DNA from: JAFGPJ01 sp964439135
Lineage (GTDB): Bacteria > Planctomycetota > Phycisphaerae > Sedimentisphaerales > Anaerobacaceae
DNA: 27,305 nt
Assembly: GCA_964439135.1 (NCBI GenBank)
Contig: CAYTNN010000036.1
Location: 1-27,305 of the forward strand
Reading direction: 5' to 3'
The notes under the pieces were generated by a model that saw only the letters and a program-made list of their open reading frames with translations, was not told the DNA's origin and made no database searches. Shown here piece after piece: positions 1-8,580 of this stretch (the stretch's first letter is position 1; each line of letters opens with the position of its first letter). The translations under genes were made by a program, and so were the position numbers.

Positions 1-66
1 TATAGAAGAAAAAAGGCAGAATAATGAAAAAAACAGGTGAAAAAGAGTAGAAAACGACAAAAAATT

Positions 67-222
67 GAGCTTAAGTTGAAAAAACAAAGCCAATTTGCGA
101 ATGGCTGAAATGGATGCATGTATCTATAAGAAAAGGGGTTATGATGATTTTGGCGGTTTTGGGCGGCGAAAAAACAAAGCCAATTCAAAGCCAATCAAAG
201 CCAATCAAAGCCAATTTCAAAA
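67..222 (+). repeat. Dispersed CAAAGCCAAT-type repeat, left copy
   Basis: This stretch holds GAGCTTAAG (67-75), an AAAACAAAGCCAATT block near 80-95, a TATCTATAAG segment (121-130), then GGCGGCGAAAAAACAAAGCC followed by four CAAAGCCAAT units spaced 10-11 bp up to about 218. The same modules appear in reverse orientation at 27027-27305. Together with 1-66 (A-rich, nothing recognised) it fills the left intergenic region up to the promoter at 264. An open frame runs through it into the beta-helix gene, but its translation is Lys/Asn/Pro/Gln-rich repeat and the frame is not shared by the right-hand copies. I regard it as non-coding. Confidence 0.75.
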
Positions 223-263
223 TTCCGCAGATGCCCCGGCTTGCCTGGCTTTACCGCGGTCGA

Positions 264-291
264 TTGACAAACGCATGGTGGCTGATATGAT
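264..291 (+). promoter_or_regulatory. Sigma70-type promoter of the beta-helix gene
   Basis: TTGACA at 264-269 and TATGAT at 286-291 are separated by 16 bp. This predicts transcription from about 298 and a leader of about 43 nt before the ATG at 341. It lies downstream of the repeat block and supports the shorter gene start. Confidence 0.6.
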
Positions 292-340
292 TGGATCCAA
301 ATGGGCAATCGGTTTTATTCAACTATTCAGGAGTACTTCT

Positions 341-2020
341 ATGAGCACAATCAGGCGCAGCACCAATCTGTTTCTGCTGGTTCTTTTCTGTACGGCAGCC
401 GGCATTTCTTCATCTTACGGCGCCGGCGAGGACGATTTTCACGCCGTTGCTACGTATGAATGTATCGGGCTGTATTTCAAATCGCCGGACCTTGGGCCGT
501 GCAATGTCAGTTTCAGGCAGGATGGCTCATCGGCCTGGCGGGAAGGTTATCCGCTCGTTTTCGATCCGCGCGATAATGAGTATCGCGGCAGTATTGTGGG
601 TTTGAAGCCGGACACGGGCTATAGCGTCAAAATCACCCTTAACGGCAAAAGCCGCGAACTGGCATGTAAAACCAGGACTGATTCTTTTCCAATCGGCAAG
701 ATTACCTATCTTGAAGGCGGTATCAGCTCAAAACCATTAGTCATTACCGAGTCCGGCACGCCGGGAGGCTACCATTTAATCACGCCGGCAAAAGATTCAA
801 AATCGACGATTGACGTTCGAAATGGGGAAAATTACACCTGCGTTATCGATGCCGATTACGTCATCGTTCGCGGGCTCGAATTCTGTAATGCCGCCGTTCA
901 CGGCCTTGTAATCAAATCGAAACGCCATGACAATGTCGTCGAGGACTGCCGTTTCACGTTCTGGGGCAGGATAGGCGGGCCAAGGACGTATGGGAACCAG
1001 GGCGGCACGGATAGCGCGATTTATGCCGAGCGTCGTTCAGGCAACCTGACGATCCAGCGTAATCTGATTGAGAATCCGCGCGGCGCATCGAACGACTGGG
1101 ACACGGGCCACCCGGCGGGGCCTCAGGGGATTACCCTGATCAATTCGAGCGGCGGAAATGTCATTCGCTATAACGAGATTCGATCTACGGAAGACCACGG
1201 CTACAATGACGCTATCGGCGGCGGGTCCAATTTCAGCTTCGAGGGAAGCCCCAATCGCGACTCGGACATTTACGGCAACATCATCGCCAATGTCTGGGAC
1301 GATGCGATCGAAAGCGAAGGGGCGAATATGAACGTTCGGATATGGAACAATTATATCGAGAAAACGTTCCAGCACATTGCCACCGCGTGCACGTCGAAAG
1401 GGCCTCTGTACATCTTCCGGAATATTTTCGGAGAAAGTCGCCGGACGCATCGGGACCCGCTCGGCGGCAGCATGATAAAAGTGGGCGAGCGGGACGAATT
1501 CGGGGGCGGAAGAAAGTTCGTCTTTCACAACACTTCGATCCAACCTAAAGGCGCATTTCATGCATTCAGCGGCCATGTCAATCCGAACACGGTGACGCGA
1601 AACAATATTTTCAACTGCCCGGGCCGGCTGGCATCTTCACGAGAAGTCGATACGTCCTGCGATTTCGATTACGACCTTTTCACCGGCTCTGATAGAGGCA
1701 TCGCACAAGAGCGACATGGAATTCGAGGCAATCCTGCATTTGTCAAATCGTACGCCCTGGAGTTTTATCCCGCTTCGACGACCACGAGAATCAAATGGGG
1801 CAAGGTGCCGACCCAATTTGGAGACAAGACCGTGACCTTAACCGACCCGGTGATGACCGGTCCGAATCCCGTTATTGATTCGGGCGTGAGACTCGCGAAT
1901 TTCAACGATGATTACGCCGGAAAAGCGCCCGACCTGGGGGCTTTCGAATTGGGATGCCCGCCCATACGTTTCGGAAGAAGGGCGGTAAGTGACATCTGGG
2001 CACCCTGGGAGCTCCACTAA
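341..2020 (+). CDS. Secreted right-handed parallel beta-helix protein
   Basis: The protein has 559 residues from ATG 341, which has AGGAG 7 bp upstream. A longer in-frame start at 95 exists but would add 82 residues of repeat translation upstream of a good promoter. Residues 1 to about 27 form a signal peptide (basic start, then a Leu/Phe/Val core). A fibronectin III-like stretch follows (YRGSIVGLKPDTGYSV). Most of the rest is repeated short strands with Asn-rich turns (VIRYNEI, IYGNII, IWNNYIE, YIFRNIF), typical of pectate-lyase-like beta-helices, and the end carries PDLGAFE, common in this group. Many such proteins bind or cleave polysaccharides outside the cytoplasm, but I cannot assign a substrate or catalytic residues. 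It converges on gltD with 26 bp between stops and no clear terminator. Confidence 0.8.
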   Translation: MSTIRRSTNLFLLVLFCTAAGISSSYGAGEDDFHAVATYECIGLYFKSPDLGPCNVSFRQDGSSAWREGYPLVFDPRDNEYRGSIVGLKPDTGYSVKITLNGKSRELACKTRTDSFPIGKITYLEGGISSKPLVITESGTPGGYHLITPAKDSKSTIDVRNGENYTCVIDADYVIVRGLEFCNAAVHGLVIKSKRHDNVVEDCRFTFWGRIGGPRTYGNQGGTDSAIYAERRSGNLTIQRNLIENPRGASNDWDTGHPAGPQGITLINSSGGNVIRYNEIRSTEDHGYNDAIGGGSNFSFEGSPNRDSDIYGNIIANVWDDAIESEGANMNVRIWNNYIEKTFQHIATACTSKGPLYIFRNIFGESRRTHRDPLGGSMIKVGERDEFGGGRKFVFHNTSIQPKGAFHAFSGHVNPNTVTRNNIFNCPGRLASSREVDTSCDFDYDLFTGSDRGIAQERHGIRGNPAFVKSYALEFYPASTTTRIKWGKVPTQFGDKTVTLTDPVMTGPNPVIDSGVRLANFNDDYAGKAPDLGAFELGCPPIRFGRRAVSDIWAPWELH

Positions 2021-2046
2021 GATTAGCCGATCCAAAGATGCTTAGG

Positions 2047-3471
2047 TCAACTTTTCTTCTGCAACCACCGGTCGATCACCGCGGCGGCCTGGCGGCCACT
2101 ATTAATCGCACTTACAACCAATGAAGCACCACTGGCTGAGTCACCCGCGGCAAATACCCACGGTTCGCTGGTTTGGTAATTGTAAACTGCTATATTACCC
2201 TTTTCATCCAACTTTAAGCTTAGATGTTTGATTAGTTCCTCGTGGACAATATGCAGAAATCCCATTGCTATGATTACTAGGTCTGCCTCAATAGCAAAGT
2301 CGGTGTTCGGCACCTCTTTTGTTTTCCAGGCACCGGACTTTTTTATCCATTCAACCTCACAGCAGTGTATGTGTCCCAGCCGGGTTTCATAGCCTGAAAA
2401 TTTCTTAGTCATCACACCCCATCGTCGCTCGCAACCCTCTTCATGTGATGAAGATGTCCGCATAATTCTCGGCCACATTGGCCAGGGTGTATCCGGCGGC
2501 CGAGTATCCGGAGGCTTAGGCAAAATTTCCAATTGATATATCTTTTTGGCCCCCTGGCGGCGGGCAGTTCCCACGCAATCGCTTCCCGTATCACCACCCC
2601 CTATAACAACCACGATTTTGTCTTTGGCCGTAACAGCACCGGATTCATCTATTGACTCGCCAGAGCAAATCTTATTCTGTGACGACAAGTACTCCATTGC
2701 GAACAAGATGTTGTCATATCCTCTGCCGGGTATGTTAAGGTCTCGGGGTAGACCTGCCCCCATCGCCAGACAAACGCAATCAAACATCTTTCGCAGATAG
2801 CGTGCGGAAATATCCTCTCCCACATCCACGCCCGTCTGAAACTCTACACCCTCAGCCCTTAGTTGCTCCAGCCTGCGGTCGATAATATGTTTTTCAAGCT
2901 TAAAGTCCGGGATGCCGTAACGCAACAAACCTCCTACTCGCTCACTTCTTTCAAAAACAACCACATCATGCCCAACTCGTGTGAGTTGCTGGGCCACAGC
3001 CAAACCCGCTGGGCCAGAACCTATCACGGCGACTTTTTTTCCTGTTTTCCGTGCGGCTATAAGCGGTTTGATCCATCCTTTTTCAAATCCGCGTTCAACA
3101 ATCTGAAACTCAATATGTCTGATCAGCACAGGTTCATCATTAACCGAAAGGGTACAGGCGGCCTCACATGGAGCGGGACAAACACGACCGGTAAATTCCG
3201 GGAAATTGTTTGTCGAATGAAGATAGTCACAAGCCTGCTTCCAGCGGTTCTTATAAATCAACTCATTCATGTCGGGTATGCAATTTTTCAATGGACAACC
3301 CACTCCATGGCAAAACGGTATTCCACAATCCATGCACCTGGCTGCCTGCTGGCGGATTTGGTCGGGCGTTAGCGGGAGGTTCAACTCCGAGAAGTCCCGG
3401 ACTCGCTTGGCGATAGGACGGTGCCCCACTTCCTGCCGAGTGTATTTTATAAAACCTTTCACTTCGCCCAT
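2047..3471 (-). CDS. gltD: Glutamate synthase small subunit (NADPH-type)
   Basis: This 474-residue flavoprotein supplies electrons from NAD(P)H to GltB, which makes two glutamates from glutamine and 2-oxoglutarate. The N-terminal cysteines that ligate 4Fe-4S clusters are present (Cys46, 49, 54, 59, 64 and Cys98, 102, 106). A first Rossmann fingerprint, VIGSGPAG, starts at residue 149 for FAD, and a second, VIGGGDTGSD, starts near 289 for NAD(P)H. Length is normal for GltD. AGAGGTG lies just ahead of the ATG. The start overlaps the end of gltB by 13 bp (ATGGGCGAAGTGA contains both signals), so the two subunits are probably translationally coupled. Confidence 0.96.
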   Translation of the reverse strand: MGEVKGFIKYTRQEVGHRPIAKRVRDFSELNLPLTPDQIRQQAARCMDCGIPFCHGVGCPLKNCIPDMNELIYKNRWKQACDYLHSTNNFPEFTGRVCPAPCEAACTLSVNDEPVLIRHIEFQIVERGFEKGWIKPLIAARKTGKKVAVIGSGPAGLAVAQQLTRVGHDVVVFERSERVGGLLRYGIPDFKLEKHIIDRRLEQLRAEGVEFQTGVDVGEDISARYLRKMFDCVCLAMGAGLPRDLNIPGRGYDNILFAMEYLSSQNKICSGESIDESGAVTAKDKIVVVIGGGDTGSDCVGTARRQGAKKIYQLEILPKPPDTRPPDTPWPMWPRIMRTSSSHEEGCERRWGVMTKKFSGYETRLGHIHCCEVEWIKKSGAWKTKEVPNTDFAIEADLVIIAMGFLHIVHEELIKHLSLKLDEKGNIAVYNYQTSEPWVFAAGDSASGASLVVSAINSGRQAAAVIDRWLQKKS

Positions 3472-6400
3472 TGAAACACCTCTTCAGTTGCAGGAGTTGT
3501 CTCGGTGCCACGTTGTTCGGCTGCTCGCATTCTCTCAAGGGCCTTGCGGTAATCTATCGGAATAACTTTTACAAACTTGCCCACCATATCGGACCATGCA
3601 TCCAGAATGTGCTGAGCACGCTTGCTTTGTGTCCACTTAAGATGGCGCTCGATCAAGTCGTGCAGCATTTCTTTGTCGTCTTTTCGCCAGACGTTTTCCA
3701 ACTCGACCAAGTCAAGATTGCAGAGCGTATCGAAAAGTTGCATCTCGTCGAGAACATAGGCAATGCCGCCGCTCATTCCGGCGGCGAAGTTGCAGCCGGT
3801 CTGGCCCAGTACAGCAACTACTCCGCCTGTCATATACTCGCACCCATGGTCACCAACGCCTTCGACTACCGCCGTGGCTCCGCTATTACGCACGGCAAAC
3901 CGCTCGCCGGCGACACCGTTGACGAACACTTCGCCGGAGGTAGCCCCGTAAAGCAGTGTGTTGCCGGCGATAATATTCTCGTGGGCCGAAAAAGGGGAAT
4001 TCTCAGGCGTCTGCACTACGATTCGGCCGCCGGAAAGGCCTTTGCCCAGATAATCGTTGCTCTCGCCGATGAGTCTTATTGTCACGCCTGGTGCCAGGAA
4101 CGCACCGAAGCTTTGCCCTGCCGAGCCGCGAAAGAGGATTTCGAGCGTACCATCAGGTAATCCCTCAGCCCCATATTTATGCACTATATGATTGCTTAGA
4201 ATCGCTCCCACGGTGCGGTTCGTGTTGCGAATTGCTAATTCGATGATAGTTTTCTCTTGATTTTCGATGGCCGGCTTGGCTTTTTCCAGAATCTGCCAAT
4301 CAAGATTGTCATCGATTTTAGACTTTTGGGAACAAGTTTGGCGTGTTGCCTGGCCGTTGTTAATTTTCGCCTGGTGGAAAATGCGTGAGAAATCCAGGCT
4401 TTTCGCTTTCCAGTGATCAATGGCTTTGCATACCGAGAGCTTATCAACTCTGCCCACCATGTCCTCGAATTTGCGAAAGCCTAATTCGGACATAATCTGC
4501 CGTACTTCCTCGGCAACAAAGTGCATGAATCGCTCGATGTACTCGGGTTTTCCTGCGAATCGCTCTCGAAGCTCGGGGTCCTGTGTTCCAATCCCGAAGG
4601 GGCAAGCACCCTGGTGACACTTGCGTAACAGTGTACACCCAAGCGTTACGAGAGCTGCCGTCCCAAACCCGAACTGCTCAGCCCCCAATAGTGCCGCTAC
4701 TACTACGTCCCTGCCTGTCTTCATCTGGCCGTCAACTTGAATCCTTATTCGGTCACGCAAACCGTTCATCAAAAGCACCTGCTGGGTTTCTGCCAAACCC
4801 AACTCCCACGGACAGCCGGTATGTTTGATCGAAGAAAGCGGACTGGCGCCGGTTCCCCCATCGTGCCCGCTGATAAGAACCTCATCGGCGTTACCCTTTG
4901 CAACACCAGCGGCAATTGTCCCAACACCAACTTCGGCAACCAGTTTGACCGATACTTTCACTCCCGGATTGCTGCACTTGAGATCGTAGATGAGCTGTGC
5001 CAAATCCTCGATTGAGTATATGTCATGATGCGGAGGCGGAGAGATGAGGGTCACTCCGGGGGTGGAGTACCGCATCGCTGCGATTTCCTCGGTCACTTTA
5101 TGCCCCGGTAATTGACCACCCTCGCCTGGCTTGGCCCCCTGGGCCATCTTGATTTGAATTTCTTTCGCGTGAGCAAGATAGTTGATAGTGACACCGAACC
5201 TGGCGCTGGCCACCTGCTTGATAGCAGAGTTCTTCGAGTCGCCGTTGCGATCAACCTTATAGCGTGAAGGGTCCTCACCGCCTTCACCGGTATTGCTCAT
5301 ACCACCCAGACGGTTCATCGCAATAGCCATGCATTCGTGTGCTTCTTTGCTGATCGAGCCGTGACTCATTGCACCGGTGCAGAATCTCTTTACGATTTCG
5401 CCAGCCGGCTCCACATCTTCGATGTCTATCGCCTCGCTATCGGTAAAGTCAAACAGCCCGCGCAGCGTGCACAGTTTTTGCGATTGGTCGTTCACCGCTT
5501 TGGCGTAATCGGCGTACGCCGTCGCATCATCGTTCGTCACTGCGTGCTGCAACCGCGACACTGTAGTTGGATTCCACAGATGCTCCTCGCCGGTGTGCCT
5601 GAAGTGATACTCACCGCCAAAGTCCAGTTCGAGAGATCCGTTAGGGCGTTCTCCGAATGCCGATTCATGCCGGGCAAGGGCCTCCTGTGCTATTTCTTTG
5701 AGTCCTATCCCGCCGATCCGAGAAGTCGTGCCTGTGAAATATTCATCAACGAAAGAACTGCCCAATCCAATAGCCTCAAACAACTGAGCACCGTGATAGC
5801 TGCGAAGTGTCGAGATGCCCATCTTGCTCATCGTTTTCAAAATGCCCTTCTTAATCGCGGCGATATAATTGTCTGCTATCTGGACCGGCTCCATCTTTGC
5901 AGGCAACTCGTCCTGACGGTGCAACTCGTCGAGCGACTCAAATGCCAGATATGGATTGATTGCGTTGGCGCCGTAGCCGCACAGGAGGCAGAAGTGCATG
6001 ACCTCTCTCGGCTCGCCGCTCTCGACGATCAAGCCGGCTTCTCCGCGTAGCCCCCGATTGAACAGGGCACGATGTACCGCTGATGTTGCCAGTAGTGAGG
6101 GGATGGGCACCTTTGTCTCGGAACTATCACGATCGCTGATAATGACCAAGCAGGCACCATCCTTGACGGCCTTCTCTGCGGCATCTGCCAGCGAATCGAG
6201 GCCGCGGCGAAGACTGTTGCCGGCATCGGCTCCGTTTGGTTCGAAAACAGCCGAAATAGTAGCAACCTTGAAGTCGTCCCGACTGACCGTCCGCAACCGT
6301 TCAATATCTTCATTGGTCAGAACAGGGTGCGGTAGTTTGAGCTGCCTGCAATGCTGTGGGGTTTCTTGAAGGATATTTAACTTTTTACCCGTGAACATCA

Positions 6401-8021
6401 TAAGGCTCATTACCAGCCCTTCGCGAAGCGGGTCAATCGGCGGATTTGTTACCTGCGCAAAAAGCTGCTTGAAATAATTGAATAATAGCTTGGGCCTGTC
6501 AGATAATACCGCCAGCGGCGTATCGTTACCCATAGATCCAACCGGCTCCTGGCCGTTAACAGCCATCGGCGTTAAAATCATTCTAAGCTCTTCACTTGTG
6601 TAGCCGAACGCCCGCATTCTTTGAGCAATAGTTTCAGGCTCACTGTGAACAAGTTTGGGGGCGTCAAACAGACCGCGAAGCTCAATTCTATTCTCTTCCA
6701 GCCATCTGCGGTAGGGCTTTCGCCGGGCAACCTTGCTCTTAATTTCATTGTCGGAAATTTCCCGCCCCTCGACCGTATCGACCAAAAACATATTTCCGGG
6801 ACGCAAACGCCCTTTCTTTCGTATCTTTTCAGGCGGAAATTCCACGACGCCAGCCTCACTGGCAACGATTGCAAGGCCTTCGGTTGTAACTAAGTACCGG
6901 CACGGTCTTAAACCATTACGGTCCAGAGTCCCGCCAATGAAGCGTCCATCAGTAAATAACATTGCAGCAGGCCCGTCCCACGGCTCCATTATCGATGCGT
7001 GATACTCATAAAACGCGCGCTTTGCTGTGCTGATATGATACTTGAGCCCAAAGGCTTCCGGTATCATCATCATCATCGAATGCGGCATGCTTCTTCCGGC
7101 ACGAACAAGAAGCTCCAGCATACTGTCAAAACACGCTGAATCGCTTGCATCAGGCGACAAAACCGGCAGCAAATCGCTGGTGTCGCTGCCAAACAGTTCA
7201 CTGGCCATCTTCGTTTCACGTGCCCTGATACTGTTGCGATTGCCGCTCAGAGTGTTTATCTCTCCGTTATGAGCGATGCAGCGAAACGGCTGGGCAAGAC
7301 GCCAGTTCGGGAACGTATTAGTACTGTAACGCTGGTGAACAATAGCAAGGGCCGACTTGACACGTTCATCGGAAAGATCCGGATAATATGTGAATAATTG
7401 CCAGGCCATAAACATCCCCTTGTAGCAGATTGTTCTGCACGAAAGCGATGTTACATAAAAATCCTCAGCCTTTTCGCCAAGTTGTTCTGTTACCAGCCTC
7501 TCGGCCCTTTTGCGCGCCATATACAGGCGTCGCTCGAGATCCTCACCTTCAAAACCGGCCCCATCCACAAAAACCTGCTTTATCGAAGGCTCCGCTGCCA
7601 ATGCTATTTGGCCAAGACAATCGCTGGAAGACGGCACATCCCGCCACCCCAGTACCTTCATACCGTAATGATTGATCGCTGATTCCAGCATCTTATCGCA
7701 TTGTTCTCTAAGCTTTGTTTCTTTCGAGCCGAAAACCATGCCTACGCCATGCCGAGAAGGCTCAGGAAGTATAATACCTAATTTTTGACATTCGGCAGAA
7801 AAGAACTCATGTGGAATCTGAAAGAGGATGCCCGCGCCGTCACCGGTGGTCTCATCGGCGCCGGTTGCTCCACGATGATGCAAATTCATAAGTATCTGAT
7901 TGCCATATTCGATGATTTTATGGTCCCTACGACCGGAGATATTTACAACCGCACCGATGCCACAAGCGTCATGTTCTCGCCGAGTCTCATACAATCCCAT
8001 GTTTTTCAACTGTACAGCCAT
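3459..8021 (-). CDS. gltB: Glutamate synthase large subunit
   Basis: This is a full-length 1520-residue GltB. The class II glutamine amidotransferase domain begins at Cys20 (HDACGIG), which should become the N-terminal nucleophile after removal of a 19-residue propeptide, and extends to about 430. A central linker domain follows (about 480-780), then the FMN-binding synthase barrel (about 830-1200) with the 3Fe-4S cysteines at 1129, 1135 and 1140 in the motif CTLLRKCHQGACP. The C-terminal GXGXG beta-helix domain lies at about 1265-1450. With GltD and the neighbouring glutamine synthetase it completes the GS-GOGAT route. AGG lies about 9 bp before the ATG. The leader has an unusual set of alternating inverted half-sites at 8047-8085. 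No sigma54 promoter was found here. Confidence 0.97.
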   Translation of the reverse strand: MAVQLKNMGLYETRREHDACGIGAVVNISGRRDHKIIEYGNQILMNLHHRGATGADETTGDGAGILFQIPHEFFSAECQKLGIILPEPSRHGVGMVFGSKETKLREQCDKMLESAINHYGMKVLGWRDVPSSSDCLGQIALAAEPSIKQVFVDGAGFEGEDLERRLYMARKRAERLVTEQLGEKAEDFYVTSLSCRTICYKGMFMAWQLFTYYPDLSDERVKSALAIVHQRYSTNTFPNWRLAQPFRCIAHNGEINTLSGNRNSIRARETKMASELFGSDTSDLLPVLSPDASDSACFDSMLELLVRAGRSMPHSMMMMIPEAFGLKYHISTAKRAFYEYHASIMEPWDGPAAMLFTDGRFIGGTLDRNGLRPCRYLVTTEGLAIVASEAGVVEFPPEKIRKKGRLRPGNMFLVDTVEGREISDNEIKSKVARRKPYRRWLEENRIELRGLFDAPKLVHSEPETIAQRMRAFGYTSEELRMILTPMAVNGQEPVGSMGNDTPLAVLSDRPKLLFNYFKQLFAQVTNPPIDPLREGLVMSLMMFTGKKLNILQETPQHCRQLKLPHPVLTNEDIERLRTVSRDDFKVATISAVFEPNGADAGNSLRRGLDSLADAAEKAVKDGACLVIISDRDSSETKVPIPSLLATSAVHRALFNRGLRGEAGLIVESGEPREVMHFCLLCGYGANAINPYLAFESLDELHRQDELPAKMEPVQIADNYIAAIKKGILKTMSKMGISTLRSYHGAQLFEAIGLGSSFVDEYFTGTTSRIGGIGLKEIAQEALARHESAFGERPNGSLELDFGGEYHFRHTGEEHLWNPTTVSRLQHAVTNDDATAYADYAKAVNDQSQKLCTLRGLFDFTDSEAIDIEDVEPAGEIVKRFCTGAMSHGSISKEAHECMAIAMNRLGGMSNTGEGGEDPSRYKVDRNGDSKNSAIKQVASARFGVTINYLAHAKEIQIKMAQGAKPGEGGQLPGHKVTEEIAAMRYSTPGVTLISPPPHHDIYSIEDLAQLIYDLKCSNPGVKVSVKLVAEVGVGTIAAGVAKGNADEVLISGHDGGTGASPLSSIKHTGCPWELGLAETQQVLLMNGLRDRIRIQVDGQMKTGRDVVVAALLGAEQFGFGTAALVTLGCTLLRKCHQGACPFGIGTQDPELRERFAGKPEYIERFMHFVAEEVRQIMSELGFRKFEDMVGRVDKLSVCKAIDHWKAKSLDFSRIFHQAKINNGQATRQTCSQKSKIDDNLDWQILEKAKPAIENQEKTIIELAIRNTNRTVGAILSNHIVHKYGAEGLPDGTLEILFRGSAGQSFGAFLAPGVTIRLIGESNDYLGKGLSGGRIVVQTPENSPFSAHENIIAGNTLLYGATSGEVFVNGVAGERFAVRNSGATAVVEGVGDHGCEYMTGGVVAVLGQTGCNFAAGMSGGIAYVLDEMQLFDTLCNLDLVELENVWRKDDKEMLHDLIERHLKWTQSKRAQHILDAWSDMVGKFVKVIPIDYRKALERMRAAEQRGTETTPATEEVFQWAK

Positions 8022-8046
8022 TAAGGACCTGTTTAAAACGCGTTAA

Positions 8047-8085
8047 AAGGTAGGGTAAATCTACCTTTCCCGAATAAGGTAGATT
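8047..8085 (-). promoter_or_regulatory. Alternating inverted half-sites in the gltB leader
   Basis: On the plus strand AAGGTAG (8047-8053), CTACCTT (8061-8067) and AAGGTAG (8077-8082 core) alternate. The right pair extends to a perfect 10-bp inverted repeat: AATCTACCTT at 8058-8067 and AAGGTAGATT at 8076-8085. The middle arm can pair with either neighbour, so as DNA it could be two overlapping operators and as RNA two mutually exclusive hairpins. It ends 26 bp before the gltB ATG. The CTAC/GTAG core resembles the amt palindromes, but the spacing differs. Confidence 0.5.
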
Positions 8086-8516
8086 GATTGTCCTTTGGTT
8101 CACTGCAGCACAACGACATCTCCTGTGTGTCAAGACTGCTTAAATAGTAAAAAAGGTATATTTTCAACTCTCGGTTCTTCATAATTCTTTACCTGAATAT
8201 TAATTAAGGGCTGAGACTTTTGCCAAGCTCACTCCGTAACCACCCAAAAAACAACTCAACCTTCTTGTTCTATAATACTCTGTTAAATCAAATGTGGCAC
8301 CAATTTTCTTCTAATAGGCTATATAAGTAAGTCTTATATCTAAATAGTACTTGCTAATATTCACTATCAGCTAAGACCACATCGTATTAAGCTGATTACT
8401 CCAAAAACCGTTTCATTAGCACTGATAAGGGCATATTTTCTGCAAAGAGCGTGTCTTTGCGACAATAGGTCAGTTTGCTGCCTGTAGGAATGCTCTTTAT
8501 GGTTTTTAACACAAAA

Positions 8517-8560
8517 AGAAAGGCCTTGAGCAAACCGACTGAAATTTCACTCAAGGCCCT
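8517..8560 (-). terminator. Rho-independent terminator of glutamine synthetase III
   Basis: GGCCTTGAG (8522-8530) and CTCAAGGCC (8550-8558) form a perfect 9-bp stem. On the minus strand it is followed by TTTCTTTTTG. It lies 23 bp after the GSIII stop codon. Confidence 0.85.
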
Positions 8561-8580
8561 TTGCTCCTCAGAGCCAGATT

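Larger units (their letters stand above)
8022..8580. other. Intergenic region between gltB and glutamine synthetase III
   Basis: These 559 bp hold the gltB leader with three inverted half-sites (8047-8085) and the GSIII terminator (8522-8558). The AT-rich middle (8140-8400) should carry the gltB promoter. A TTGACA on the minus strand at 8133-8128 has no good -10 partner, so I do not call it. A short minus-strand open frame (8396-8623) runs through the terminator and into the end of GSIII and is not credible as a gene. Confidence 0.6.

Noticed and set aside
177..222. CRISPR-like or direct repeat array
   Set aside because: The CAAAGCCAAT units are contiguous with no spacers, and no cas gene is present.
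3471..4160. Long plus-strand open frame opposite gltB (and similar ones at 5337-6050, 11423-12163, 13831-14386 and 23062-23739)
   Set aside because: They lie wholly or almost wholly antisense to strongly conserved genes, have no recognisable domain or ribosome-binding site, and are explained by the codon use of the opposite strand.
8105..8133. Sigma70 promoter for gltB based on TTGACA at 8133-8128
   Set aside because: The hexamer at 17 bp spacing is TGCTGC, a poor -10, so the call is not supported.
8284..8300. Sigma54-like TGGCAC on the plus strand upstream of gltB
   Set aside because: It points away from gltB, and the following box is TTCTT rather than TTGC at the required spacing.
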